From the NCBI GenBank assembly GCA_029202445.1, contig CP119321.1:1178001-1242000 (forward strand): a stretch of 64,000 nt of DNA, written 5' to 3'. Positions within the stretch are counted from its first letter, which is position 1, and the number at the start of each line of letters is the position of its first letter. Positions 47,770-56,330 of the stretch are shown here, one piece after another. The notes beneath the pieces are model-generated. The model was not told the DNA's origin. It was given only the letters and a program-made list of their open reading frames with translations, and searched no databases. This stretch comes from Candidatus Microbacterium phytovorans (lineage in GTDB: Bacteria; Actinomycetota; Actinomycetes; Actinomycetales; Microbacteriaceae). The translations under genes and the position numbers were made by a program.

Positions 47770-48240
47770 TCATGCTGTCGTGTCCAACTCCAAGGCCTCA
47801 TCGGACCACGCCGCGTAATCGGCACGACGCCGCTCAACGTCCGCCCAGGTGGGTTCGCCGACATGAGTGAGACCGCGATCCCTGTCGCGGAGCCGCTGCT
47901 CGTGTGTTCTCGCGTCCGTGATCACAAGGTGCACGAAGACGAGCCGTGCGCCGGTGCGCGAGGCCGCGGTCCGCCAGGTCTGCCGAGCCTCTTCACTGTC
48001 GTTGACCGCATCGACCACGACGTTGCGACCGAGCCGCAGGTTCAACTCCGCAATCGCGCGACTCGCCTCGTAGGCAGCGACACCGACTCGCCAACTCGCC
48101 GGTAGTCCACAAGCGAGCATCGATTCCTCCACTACGTCGATGGACAGGTGTACTGCGCCCACGAGTGCAGCGGCGATCTCCGCGACGCTGGTCTTTCCGA
48201 CACCGGGAAGGCCGGAGATCACGACAAGCTGACCGCTCAT
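47770..48240 (-). CDS. AAA-type P-loop kinase-like protein, probably cut short by a stop codon
   Basis: 156 aa from ATG 48240. VVISGLPGVGKTSVAEIAAA is the Walker A loop; HLSIDVVEESML and NVVVDAVNDSEEARQTWRTA, then LRDRDRGLTHVGEPTW, resemble small kinases of the zeta-toxin/shikimate-kinase-like AAA_33 group. The TGA at 47770-47772 is followed in the same frame by TADEVADALVSWLTAK and then TAG at 47719, which is the kind of C-terminal helix these proteins have; so a sense codon probably became TGA. The segment looks lower in GC than its surroundings and lies between the two ychF-end repeats, so it was likely acquired. Confidence 0.7.
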   Translation of the reverse strand: MSGQLVVISGLPGVGKTSVAEIAAALVGAVHLSIDVVEESMLACGLPASWRVGVAAYEASRAIAELNLRLGRNVVVDAVNDSEEARQTWRTAASRTGARLVFVHLVITDARTHEQRLRDRDRGLTHVGEPTWADVERRRADYAAWSDEALELDTTA

Positions 48241-48310
48241 GCGAGCCAATCCGGCATCGTCCGTGATGGTCAAAGCTTCCGCCTCCAGGCCGTGTCTGGA
48301 ATCCAGCCTA

Positions 48311-48350
48311 GGTTGACGCGTTTCGTCTCGCTTCGCTCGCTCAACGACCG
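48311..48350. repeat. intergenic repeat-like sequence with TTGA/TCAA ends
   Basis: The stretch starts GGTTGACGCG, continues TTTCGTCTCGCTTCGCTCGC and ends TCAACGACCG. Text of this kind recurs between genes in Microbacteriaceae chromosomes (recalled, not checked). Function unknown. Confidence 0.45.
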
Positions 48351-48359
48351 GGGTCGGGG

Positions 48360-48383
48360 TCAGTTGTTGAAGCGGAACTCCAC
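48360..48383. repeat. 24-bp direct repeat, copy 2 (ychF 3' end)
   Basis: Overlaps the last eight codons of ychF. Identical to 47647-47670; 689 bp lie between the copies. Confidence 0.85.
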
Positions 48384-49433
48384 GACGTCGCCGTCCTGCA
48401 TGACGTAGTCCTTGCCTTCGAGGCGGGCCTTGCCCTTCGCGCGGGCCTCGATGACGGAGCCGGTGGCGACGAGGTCGGCGAAGGAGATCACCTCGGCCTT
48501 GATGAAGCCCTTCTCGAAGTCGGTGTGGATCACACCGGCCGCCTGAGGCGCCTTCCACCCCTTGCCGATCGTCCACGCCCGGGCCTCCTTGGGCCCTGCC
48601 GTGAGGTAGGTCTGCAGCCCGAGCGTGTCGAACCCGATGCGGGCGAGCTGGTCGAGACCCGACTCCTCCTGACCGGTCGAGGCGAGGAGCTCCGCGGCAT
48701 CCTCGGGATCGAGATCGATGAGTTCGGACTCGATCTTCGCGTCGAGGAAGACGGCCTTGGCGGGGGCGACGAGCGCCTCGAGCTCCGCCTTCCGCGCCGC
48801 ATCGGTGAGCACGGCCTCGTCGACGTTGAAGACGAAGATGAACGGCTTGGCCGTCAGCAGGCCGAGCTCCTTGATGGGCGAGAGGTCGATGGCGGATGCC
48901 GAGAGCAGCTCCCCGCGCTGGAGGGCGTCGCGGGCGGCCTCGGCGGTCGAGAGGACGGCGGGATCGAGCTTCTTGCCCCGCACCTCCTTCTCGTAGCGGG
49001 TGATCGCCTTCTCGAGCGTCTCGAGGTCGGCGAGCTGCAGCTCGGCGTTGATCGTCTCCATGTCGGAGGCGGGATCGACCTTGCCGTCGACGTGGACGAC
49101 GTCGCCGTCCGCGAAGCCGCGGACGACCTGGGCGATCGCGTCCGCCTCGCGGATGTTGGCGAGGAACTTGTTGCCGAGTCCTTCGCCTTCGCTGGCGCCG
49201 CGGACGATTCCGGCGATGTCGACGAACGACACCGCGGCCGGGAGGATGCGCTCAGAGTGGAAGATCTCCGCGAGCGTGTGCAGACGCGGGTCGGGGAGGT
49301 TCACGACACCGACGTTCGGTTCGATCGTCGCGAAGGGATAGTTCGCCGCGAGAACCTGATTCTTGGTCAGTGCGTTGAAGAGCGTCGACTTGCCGACGTT
49401 GGGGAGACCGACGATTCCGATGGTAAGAGCCAC
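48360..49433 (-). CDS. ychF: ribosome-binding GTPase/ATPase YchF (OBG family)
   Basis: 357 aa. [57 protein letters not shown] and the TGS domain with [20 protein letters not shown]. YchF binds ATP rather than GTP and acts in translation/stress control. GTG start with TAGACT 8 nt upstream. The final codons (VVEFRFNN) are duplicated 713 bp away. Confidence 0.95.
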   Translation of the reverse strand: MALTIGIVGLPNVGKSTLFNALTKNQVLAANYPFATIEPNVGVVNLPDPRLHTLAEIFHSERILPAAVSFVDIAGIVRGASEGEGLGNKFLANIREADAIAQVVRGFADGDVVHVDGKVDPASDMETINAELQLADLETLEKAITRYEKEVRGKKLDPAVLSTAEAARDALQRGELLSASAIDLSPIKELGLLTAKPFIFVFNVDEAVLTDAARKAELEALVAPAKAVFLDAKIESELIDLDPEDAAELLASTGQEESGLDQLARIGFDTLGLQTYLTAGPKEARAWTIGKGWKAPQAAGVIHTDFEKGFIKAEVISFADLVATGSVIEARAKGKARLEGKDYVMQDGDVVEFRFNN

Positions 49434-49441
49434 GGGATGTC

Positions 49442-49447
49442 AGTCTA
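49442..49447 (-). promoter_or_regulatory. -10 box of ychF (TAGACT)
   Basis: Ends 8 nt before the GTG of ychF; nearly leaderless. Confidence 0.5.
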
Positions 49448-49491
49448 CGTGTCCCGCCGAGCCCGCCTTCTCGTCCCGCGGCGACGGGTCC

Positions 49492-50232
49492 TCAGAGCTT
49501 TGAGGCGTACTGGTACGCGATCGTGACGACTCCGTCGTCGTCGTCTGCGTCGACGATGACACTGACCTGTTGAGGCTGCGGGTCGTCTTCCGAGGTGAAA
49601 GAGCGGTCGTCGGCGAAGATGAACCGCGGCCCGTCCTCGTAGGGCGACGCGAATTCTTCGTCGGGACCGGCCGCCCGCACCTCATCGACGCTCATTCCGA
49701 TGGCGAGGTCGAATTCGGCGATCACGTCGACGCCCCCCACCTCGTTGGCCGAGAACCTCACCCACGCCGGAGCGTTGTACTCCGAGCGGGGCTTACCGTC
49801 GGGCGTCTCGACCATGCTCCCGAATTCGAGCCCTGGCCACGACCACACGGTGTAGTCGGGGAAGTGCGAGCCATCGCCCTCTTGCAGACCTTCGACGGGC
49901 TCGCTGCCGATGGCCGTGGTGAGCGCAGCGACGGCCTCGGTCGGATCGTCCGCCCAGCGGAAGGAGACCGTCTCGCCGTCGGCGGTGAGCTCGAAGCCCT
50001 CCGCACCCAGAGCGAGTTCGCCACCAGCCTCGGCGGTGACGGTCGGGGTCGGTGTCGGGGTCGACGACTCGGAAGGCGCCACGGTCGCCGTGGTCGCGGA
50101 TGCCGTGGGCGTCGGTACCGTCGTAGGCGCGCTCTGAGATAGCGCCAGCACGAGCGCAACCGCCCCGGCGACGACGAGTACGCCGGCGGCGATCAGCGCG
50201 AAGACAAGATTGCGGCGTCGAGTGGCAGGCAT
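49492..50232 (-). CDS. membrane-anchored or secreted hypothetical protein
   Basis: 246 aa. MPATRRRNLVFALIAAGVLV gives a signal anchor, followed by a Thr/Pro/Ser-rich linker (VPTPTASATTATVAPSESST). The exported part (ELALGAEGFELTADGETVSF, EFDLAIGMSVDEVRAAGPDE, QVSVIVDADDDDGVVTIAYQ) is acidic and beta-rich. I do not recognise a family. Stands alone between ychF and the RibD-like gene. Confidence 0.7.
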   Translation of the reverse strand: MPATRRRNLVFALIAAGVLVVAGAVALVLALSQSAPTTVPTPTASATTATVAPSESSTPTPTPTVTAEAGGELALGAEGFELTADGETVSFRWADDPTEAVAALTTAIGSEPVEGLQEGDGSHFPDYTVWSWPGLEFGSMVETPDGKPRSEYNAPAWVRFSANEVGGVDVIAEFDLAIGMSVDEVRAAGPDEEFASPYEDGPRFIFADDRSFTSEDDPQPQQVSVIVDADDDDGVVTIAYQYASKL

Positions 50233-50312
50233 GTTGCCAGCGTTCCAGAGTCGGAGACCGCCACGACGTCAGCGCAGTCGGTCGTCATTCAATCGTGACT
50301 CCGCACACCCCG

Positions 50313-50924
50313 TCATGCCGGGTCGACGCGCCAGCGCATCATCACGTGCCCGGATTCCTCCCAGACCCGCGTGGCGAGAAGTTTGAGGGCGACCGGCGGT
50401 CGCTCGTCGAACAGCCGCACACCGCGACCACCGATGAGCGGGAAGGTGACGAGGATGAGCTCGTCCACGAGACCCGCGTGCATGAGGTCGTTCCACAGAA
50501 GCCTCCCCGCGATGACCAGGATACCGTCGCCGCGCTGCGCCTTGAGCTCGCGAACGACCTCGCGGCTGTCCGCGAGGGGAACGATCCGCGTGCGGGGAGC
50601 ATCCACGAGGTCGCTCTCCTGGAGAGTGTCGGACACGACGACCTTGTCGATCTCTAAGAAACGCTCCGCGAACGCGCGGCGTATCGCCGTGGCATCCGGG
50701 TTCCCGCGCACGCTCGACCAGTACGCGACCTGGCCGAGGAAGGAGCGCTTGCCCGCGAGGAGCAGGGTGCCGGATGCGTGGAGCAGCTCGGTGTTGAGGA
50801 AGTCGAACGTGTCGCTGCCGTGATAGTCGGGGTGCCAATGTTCGAACAACGAGCCGATGTCGTGGGCGTCGTCCTCGTAGACGCCGTCGACCGTGGTGAA
50901 GTTGCAGACCGTCAGGGTGCGCAT
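50313..50924 (-). CDS. RibD C-terminal / dihydrofolate-reductase-like family protein
   Basis: 203 aa. RTLTVCNFTTVDGVYEDD at the N-terminus, LLLAGKRSFLGQVAYW, GDGILVIAGRLLWNDLMHAG and LILVTFPLIGGRGVRLFDE are the typical blocks of YwjB/YyaP-like reductases that bind NADPH. Substrate unknown. Starts 1 base after the methyltransferase stop, so they form a two-gene operon. Confidence 0.85.
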   Translation of the reverse strand: MRTLTVCNFTTVDGVYEDDAHDIGSLFEHWHPDYHGSDTFDFLNTELLHASGTLLLAGKRSFLGQVAYWSSVRGNPDATAIRRAFAERFLEIDKVVVSDTLQESDLVDAPRTRIVPLADSREVVRELKAQRGDGILVIAGRLLWNDLMHAGLVDELILVTFPLIGGRGVRLFDERPPVALKLLATRVWEESGHVMMRWRVDPA

Positions 50925-50925
50925 G

Positions 50926-51672
50926 TCAAGGCCTCACTGTTCGATAGGCGCGAGTGATGTAGGGCAGATTCACCTCGGCATCCCCCACTGCGCCGATCTC
51001 GTCGAAGAGTGCGGCGGTCTCCTCCTCGATCCGGGCGCGCTCGACGGCTTCGGCGGTGATGACGTAACTGCGAGAGTGGACCATCGCGGTGAGCGTCTCG
51101 CGCGTGACCGGGCGTTCCGAGGCCCAGCGCTTCTCGACGAGCGCCCCGAACGGCGCCCGCACGTCGGGGCCGTCCCCCCCGAGCATCGTTTCGGCGTGGC
51201 TGCCCTTCATCGCGCTCGTGAGTCGGGCGACCCACGGCACGGACTCGTCACGGAGGTTCCACACGAGTCCGAGAACACCACCGGGGCGCAGTACGCGCGC
51301 TGAATCCGCGGATGCCGATGCGGGATCGACCCAGTGCCAGGCCTGGCCGAGGACGACGGCGTCGAGGGCGGCGGTTGGCAACGGCAGCTCCTCCGCCGTG
51401 CCGACGAACGTCGGAACCGCGGGAAGGGTCGCATGGAGGGCCCTCAGCATGTCGGGATCGGGATCGACGGCCACCGTCTCGGCGCCCACGGCCAGAAGCG
51501 TGTGCGTCAGCTTTCCCGTACCGGCACCGACGTCCGCGACGCGTACGCGCGCGGTACGCGACACGGGCTCCAGCAGCCACCTCACCGCTTCCTCGGGGTA
51601 ACCCGGGCGGCCGGCTTCGTATACGGCGGCCGCGCGACCGAACGATCGGGAGAGCTTCTGCGCATCGACCAT
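50926..51672 (-). CDS. class I SAM-dependent methyltransferase
   Basis: 248 aa. FGRAAAVYEAGRPGYPEEAV, RVADVGAGTGKLTHTLLAVG (motif I), VAVDPDPDMLRAL (motif post I) and DAVVLGQAWHWVD (motif II) then ARVLRPGGVLGLVWNLRD (motif III): a methyltransferase 11-type enzyme similar to the YafE/trans-aconitate group. Substrate unknown. Leaderless start. Confidence 0.88.
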   Translation of the reverse strand: MVDAQKLSRSFGRAAAVYEAGRPGYPEEAVRWLLEPVSRTARVRVADVGAGTGKLTHTLLAVGAETVAVDPDPDMLRALHATLPAVPTFVGTAEELPLPTAALDAVVLGQAWHWVDPASASADSARVLRPGGVLGLVWNLRDESVPWVARLTSAMKGSHAETMLGGDGPDVRAPFGALVEKRWASERPVTRETLTAMVHSRSYVITAEAVERARIEEETAALFDEIGAVGDAEVNLPYITRAYRTVRP

Positions 51673-51678
51673 GGTCCG

Positions 51679-51684
51679 ACCCTA
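51679..51684 (-). promoter_or_regulatory. -10 box (TAGGGT, leaderless) of the methyltransferase gene
   Basis: Ends 6 nt before ATG 51672. Confidence 0.6.
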
Positions 51685-51753
51685 CGCCCGCGCCTTCGCC
51701 GGTGTGCGGCGCGCCTCCCCAACCGTCACCACCCTCCGGGTGAGTCTGAGGAC

Positions 51754-52356
51754 GTGCCCCTGGACTTCACCGCGATCGACTTCGAAACGGCGAACTCCTC
51801 GAGCGCGTCCGCGTGCGCCGTCGGCCTCGCCCGCGTCCGCGATGGCAAGGTCGTCGCCACGGCGGGATGGCTGATCCGCCCACCCGCGGGTCACGACCGG
51901 TTCTTCGAGCTCAACGTCGGCATCCACGGCATCCGCGAGGACGACGTGGCACACGCGGCCGGCTGGTCGGCGCAGCTCGCCGATCTCTTCGCGTTCGCGG
52001 GAGACGACATCCTCGTCGCACACAACGCCGGGTTCGACATGACGGTGCTACGCAGGGCCTGCGAGGTGACCGGCGATGCCTACCCGTCGTATCGATACCT
52101 GTGCAGCCTGCAGGTCGCCCGCAAGACCTACGACCTGGAGTCGTACCGGCTCCCCGTAGTAGCCGCCGCGGTCGGGCATCTGGACTTCGCTCATCACGAC
52201 GCCTCCGCCGACGCGCTGGCGTGCGCGCACATCGTCATCGATGCGGCAGCCCGCCACGGCGCTCAGGATGCCGTCGAGCTCGCCATGCTGCTGGGGCTAC
52301 GCATCCCGCAGGTACCGCTGCCCGCCCCCGTCGTCGAGGCGGTCGCCGTCGCCTGA
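51754..52356 (+). CDS. DEDDh 3'-5' exonuclease (DnaQ-like)
   Basis: 200 aa, GTG start. FTAIDFETANSSSASACAVG carries the first two acidic residues, LVAHNAGFDMTVLRRACEVT the second motif, and HHDASADALACAHIVIDA the final His/Asp. It resembles the epsilon subunit proofreading domain but without a polymerase-binding tail, like YprB/Cas-free DEDDh nucleases in Micrococcales. A role in DNA repair or RNA trimming is possible. Confidence 0.85.
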   Translation: MPLDFTAIDFETANSSSASACAVGLARVRDGKVVATAGWLIRPPAGHDRFFELNVGIHGIREDDVAHAAGWSAQLADLFAFAGDDILVAHNAGFDMTVLRRACEVTGDAYPSYRYLCSLQVARKTYDLESYRLPVVAAAVGHLDFAHHDASADALACAHIVIDAAARHGAQDAVELAMLLGLRIPQVPLPAPVVEAVAVA

Positions 52357-52402
52357 GCGCCCGGGACCGGCCGATGTCGGTGGCCACCGGCATCCTGACG
52401 GC

Positions 52403-53665
52403 ATGGATCTCGTTCTCGTTACCACGACCGCTGTCGCGTGTCTGGTCGCCGGGCTGCTCGCCGGCTGGTTCGCGGGTGCCGCGCGCGCCGCGGAGAGAGG
52501 GTCGGCTGCGCGAGCGGCGCTCGGAGCGAGACTGGCCGCTGCGGAGGCCGAGGGCGCCGCGCTTGCCGCCCAGCTGGAACAGCAGCGCATGTTGACGCGG
52601 GAGATGGCCGCGCAGGCGCGCAACGACCAGGCGATCCGCGACGAGCGTGAGCGACGCGAGCAACAGGTCCTCCGCGCGCTGGCACCCGTGCAGGACTCGT
52701 TGCAGGCGATGCAGGCGAAGGTCGACGAACTGGAGCGCGACCGGCGCCAGCAGTACGGCACGATCGCCGAGCAGTTGCGCCACGCGCACACGCAGAGCGA
52801 GTCGTTGCGTTCGACGACCGAAGCGCTCGCGGGCGCCCTCCGCTCCAACTCTGCTCGCGGCGTGTGGGGCGAGACGCAGTTGCGGCGGATCGTGGAATCG
52901 GCGGGCCTCACGCGCTATGTCGACTTCGACACACAGGCCTCCGTCGTGTCGGATGCCGGGGCCGGCCGGCCGGATCTCGTCGTCCGTCTGCCGGGAGACA
53001 AGGCTCTCGCCGTGGACGCGAAGGTGCCGCTCGACGCCTATCTCGAGGCCAGCGCCATCCCGGTGACGGCGACGGGCGAGGAGGGAGCGCGGCGCAAGCT
53101 GCTCCTGGAGCGGCACGTCAAGGCCGTGCGTGCGCACGTCGATGCGTTGGCGAAGAAGTCCTACTGGGCCGGGCTGAGCGCCAGTCCCGAGTTCGTGGTG
53201 TGTTTCATCCCGAGCGAGTCCCTGCTGGCTGCGGCGCTCGAGGAAGACCCCTCACTGCTGGACTATGCGTTCGGGCGGCGGGTGGCTCTCGCGTCACCTG
53301 TGAACCTGTGGGCGGTACTGAAGACGGTCGCCTACACCTGGACACAGCAAGACGTATCCGACGAGGCGCGCACGCTGTTCGAGTTGGGGAACGAGCTGTA
53401 TCACCGCCTCGGAGGGCTCGCCCGGCACACCGACGACCTTCGGCGGGCGATCGAGCGCACGGTCGCGAGCTACAACCGCTTCGCCGGCGCACTGGAATCG
53501 CGTGTGCTCGTCAGCGCGCGGCGGTTTCCCGGTATCGACGAGACGAAGCTCGACGCGGTTGCTCCTCCCCAGGCCATCGAGAGTGCACCGCGTCCGCTCA
53601 CGGCGACAGAGTTCCTCAGCCCGGAGCTCGGTGCCGACGTCGGAGACCTCCGAGATCGACTATGA
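52403..53665 (+). CDS. rmuC: DNA recombination protein RmuC
   Basis: 420 aa. One N-terminal helix (LVLVTTTAVACLVAGLLAGW), a long Ala/Glu/Gln coiled coil to residue ~150, and the RmuC nuclease-like domain: SARGVWGETQLRRIVESAGL, DLVVRLPGDKALAVDAKVPL, FVVCFIPSESLLAAALEEDP and ALASPVNLWAVLKTVAYTW. It is linked to recombination at inverted repeats in E. coli. Follows the exonuclease, 46 bp away. Confidence 0.93.
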   Translation: MDLVLVTTTAVACLVAGLLAGWFAGAARAAERGSAARAALGARLAAAEAEGAALAAQLEQQRMLTREMAAQARNDQAIRDERERREQQVLRALAPVQDSLQAMQAKVDELERDRRQQYGTIAEQLRHAHTQSESLRSTTEALAGALRSNSARGVWGETQLRRIVESAGLTRYVDFDTQASVVSDAGAGRPDLVVRLPGDKALAVDAKVPLDAYLEASAIPVTATGEEGARRKLLLERHVKAVRAHVDALAKKSYWAGLSASPEFVVCFIPSESLLAAALEEDPSLLDYAFGRRVALASPVNLWAVLKTVAYTWTQQDVSDEARTLFELGNELYHRLGGLARHTDDLRRAIERTVASYNRFAGALESRVLVSARRFPGIDETKLDAVAPPQAIESAPRPLTATEFLSPELGADVGDLRDRL

Positions 53666-53683
53666 CCACGGCGAACGGAAGAG

Positions 53684-53875
53684 TCAGCCGCCAGGAAGGA
53701 GGCTCATCGCGCTGACGACAGCGAGCGACACGGCGACGAAGGCGCCGATCATCCACCAGGCGCTCACCTGATGCCCCTCGGGCGCACGACGCCGGAGAAG
53801 CACGTCGGGCCGACGTGCAGGGTCGATGGGAACCGCGATCTGTCCGGTCTTCGGACTGTTCGTTGCTGCGGACAT
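53684..53875 (-). CDS. small single-pass membrane protein
   Basis: 63 aa from ATG 53875 with AGGAG 5 nt before it. Hydrophilic N-terminal half (TGQIAVPIDPARRPDVLLRR) and one C-terminal helix (SAWWMIGAFVAVSLAVVSAM). No family recognised. Converges with rmuC, 18 bp away. The following 128 bp up to glpX show no gene. Confidence 0.6.
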   Translation of the reverse strand: MSAATNSPKTGQIAVPIDPARRPDVLLRRRAPEGHQVSAWWMIGAFVAVSLAVVSAMSLLPGG

Positions 53876-54003
53876 CACGACTCCTGGGCTGTGTAGACGG
53901 CGACGTGTCGCCGGTGACACCGCGGTCCATTCTGCCAGATGCGGTCACACCTCGAAGGTGTCGCCACGCAGAAGACCGTCTCGATCAGGTCACGCCCGCC
54001 CGT

Positions 54004-54993
54004 TCACAGCCACTTGGACGTCAGGTGCTCCGACGAGATCCGTCGAAGTGTTCCGGATGCACCGCGCAGCACGACCGACTCGGTGTAGATGAAGTCGCCG
54101 TCTCGTCGGACACCGGCGACGAGCTCACCGTTGGTGACGCCGGTGGCGACGAAAATGGTGTTCTTGCCCTTCACCATGTCGTCGGCCTCGTACACGTGAT
54201 CGTCGACCTTGAGGCCCGCGTCGAGCCCGCGCTGCTTCTCCTCGTCGTCGCGCGGCCACAGGCGGCCCTGGATGTGCCCACCCAGCGCCTTGATGGCGCA
54301 GGCGGTCACGATGCCCTCGGGACTGCCGCCGATACCGATGCACATGTCCGTACGGGCGTTGTGGCGCGCCGCGTTGATGCCGCCGGCAACATCGCCGTCG
54401 CTCATGAGGCGCGTCCCCGCCCCCGCCTCACGGATCTCCTCGATCAGCCGGGCGTGGCGAGGCCGGTTGAGCACCGACACGACGAGTTCGTCGACCGGCT
54501 TGCCGAGCGCCGCCGCGAGGCGGCGGATGTTCTCGGCGACGGGCAGCCGAATGTCGACGACGCCGACACCGGCAGGACCAGTGACGATCTTGTCCATGTA
54601 GAACACCGACGACGCGTCGAGCATCGCGCCGCGGTCGGCGACGGCGAGCACGGACAGTGCGTTGTTGCGCCCCTCCGCCGTCAGCGTCGTGCCGTCGATG
54701 GGATCGACCGCGATGTCACACTGCGGCCCGCGCCCCGTTCCCACGTGCTCGCCGTTGAACAGCATGGGAGCGTTGTCCTTCTCTCCCTCCCCGATGACGA
54801 TGACGCCGTCGAAGTTCACTGTCGAGAGGAAAGCACGCATCGCATCGACGGCAGCCCCGTCGGCGAGCTCCTTCTGGCCGCGTCCGATGAAGGGCACCGA
54901 GCGAATCGCCGCCGCCTCGGTGGCGCGGACGAGCTCGAGGGCCAAGTTGCGATCGGGATGCAGCGGGCTCATATCCGCGGTCAGACTCACCAT
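54004..54993 (-). CDS. glpX: fructose-1,6-bisphosphatase class II
   Basis: 329 aa. VIVIGEGEKDNAPMLFNGE, CDIAVDPIDGTTLTAEGRNN and IGGSPEGIVTACAIKALGG are the class II (GlpX) metal and substrate blocks. Required for gluconeogenesis in actinobacteria. Leaderless start. In M. tuberculosis glpX is between xseB and fum (recalled); here it is divergent from fba and 6.5 kb from xseB. Confidence 0.95.
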   Translation of the reverse strand: MVSLTADMSPLHPDRNLALELVRATEAAAIRSVPFIGRGQKELADGAAVDAMRAFLSTVNFDGVIVIGEGEKDNAPMLFNGEHVGTGRGPQCDIAVDPIDGTTLTAEGRNNALSVLAVADRGAMLDASSVFYMDKIVTGPAGVGVVDIRLPVAENIRRLAAALGKPVDELVVSVLNRPRHARLIEEIREAGAGTRLMSDGDVAGGINAARHNARTDMCIGIGGSPEGIVTACAIKALGGHIQGRLWPRDDEEKQRGLDAGLKVDDHVYEADDMVKGKNTIFVATGVTNGELVAGVRRDGDFIYTESVVLRGASGTLRRISSEHLTSKWL

Positions 54994-54999
54994 TCCGCC

Positions 55000-55005
55000 A
55001 GACTA
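55000..55005 (-). promoter_or_regulatory. -10 box of glpX (TAGTCT, leaderless)
   Basis: Ends 6 nt before ATG 54993. The rest of the 199-bp gap to fba holds a weaker TAAAGT (55142-55147) as possible fba -10, about 45 nt before the fba start. Confidence 0.6.
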
Positions 55006-55192
55006 CGCGCGGACGCCGGGCACCGCCGTGACTTTCGCGCTTCTCAGAGCGAAGGAAACGCGATTCTTGTCACAGGGGAAGGGCTCAGTGGCCGCACGCC
55101 TTTTCCCGGTCACCGACCGTACGCCTCCCCCCGCGCTTCGATAAAGTGGCCGATGGAATCACCGCCGCACAGACACATCGCTAGGAGCTGTC

Positions 55193-56221
55193 ATGCCCGT
55201 CGCCACCCCTGAGCAGTACGCAGAAATGCTGGATCGCGCGAAGGCCGGTGGATTCGCCTACCCGGCGATCAACGCCGCCAGCTCGCAGTCGGTCAACGCC
55301 GTCCTGCAAGGTCTCACCGAAGCCGGTTCCGACGGCATCCTCCAGGTCACCACGGGAGGTGCCGACTACTTCGCAGGACACACGGTCAAGGCTCGCGCGA
55401 CCGGCGCACTCGCTTTCGCCGCGTACGTGCACGAGGTCGCCAAGAGCTACCCCATCACGGTCGCGCTCCACACCGACCACTGCCCGAAGCCCGCGCTCGA
55501 AGACTTCGTGCTCCCCCTGATCGCGGCCTCCGAGGCGGTCGTCGCCGACGGCGGACAGCCCATCTTCCAGTCGCACATGTGGGACGGCTCGGCCGTACCG
55601 CTCGACGAGAACATCGACATCGCCAAGGAGCTCCTCCCCCGCATCAAGGCGATCAACGCCATCCTCGAGGTGGAGATCGGCGTCGTCGGCGGCGAGGAGG
55701 ACGGTGTCAAGCACGAAGGCTCCAACGACGCGCTGTACACGACGACCGCCGACGTGGCGAAGGCCGTCGAGGCTCTCGGACTGGGCGACCAGGGCCGTTG
55801 GATCGCCGCGCTCACCTTCGGCAACGTCCACGGTGTCTACAAGCCGGGCAACGTCAAGCTCCGCCCCGAACTCCTCGGCGAGATCCAGGAAGGCATCGCG
55901 TCGCAGTTCGGCACCGGGCCCAAGCCCCTCGACCTCGTCTTCCACGGCGGCTCGGGCTCGACCGACGAGGAGATCGCCCTCGCGGTCGCCAACGGCGTCG
56001 TGAAGATGAACATCGACACCGATACGCAGTACGCGTTCACCCGCTCGGTGGCGGGCTTCATGTTCCAGAACTACGACGGCGTGCTGAAGGTCGACGGCGA
56101 GGTGGGCAACAAGAAGGCCTACGACCCGCGCGCCTGGGGCAAGGTCGCCGAGTCGGCGATGGCCGCCCGCGTGGTCGAGGCGACCAGGCAGCTCGGTTCC
56201 CACGGCAAGTCGCAGTCCTGA
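55193..56221 (+). CDS. fba: class II fructose-bisphosphate aldolase
   Basis: 342 aa. TVALHTDHCPKPALEDF holds zinc ligands, AILEVEIGVVGGEEDGVKHE the second region, LVFHGGSGSTDEEIALAV and GVVKMNIDTDTQYAF the phosphate-binding part. Zn-dependent cleavage/synthesis of fructose-1,6-bisphosphate. AGGAG 5 nt before ATG. Confidence 0.97.
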   Translation: MPVATPEQYAEMLDRAKAGGFAYPAINAASSQSVNAVLQGLTEAGSDGILQVTTGGADYFAGHTVKARATGALAFAAYVHEVAKSYPITVALHTDHCPKPALEDFVLPLIAASEAVVADGGQPIFQSHMWDGSAVPLDENIDIAKELLPRIKAINAILEVEIGVVGGEEDGVKHEGSNDALYTTTADVAKAVEALGLGDQGRWIAALTFGNVHGVYKPGNVKLRPELLGEIQEGIASQFGTGPKPLDLVFHGGSGSTDEEIALAVANGVVKMNIDTDTQYAFTRSVAGFMFQNYDGVLKVDGEVGNKKAYDPRAWGKVAESAMAARVVEATRQLGSHGKSQS

Positions 56222-56228
56222 GCTTCAC

Positions 56229-56271
56229 CACGGCGCCCCGTCTCGTCCCCGCGACGACACGGGGCGCCGTG
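56229..56271. terminator. bidirectional terminator after fba
   Basis: Arms 56229-56241 and 56259-56271 are a perfect 13-bp GC-rich inverted repeat with a 17-nt loop, between the convergent fba and the M23 protease gene. Confidence 0.75.
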
Positions 56272-56330
56272 CTGTTGCGCGAGCGCCGTTCGTGCGGAGC
56301 TCCGCCCGAGCGCCCGGCGGGGAACCCGGG

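Noticed and set aside
49570..50142. 190-aa open frame on the + strand
   Set aside because: Antisense to the secreted hypothetical protein, which has a signal anchor and ordinary linker; the mirror frame is Arg/Gly-rich.
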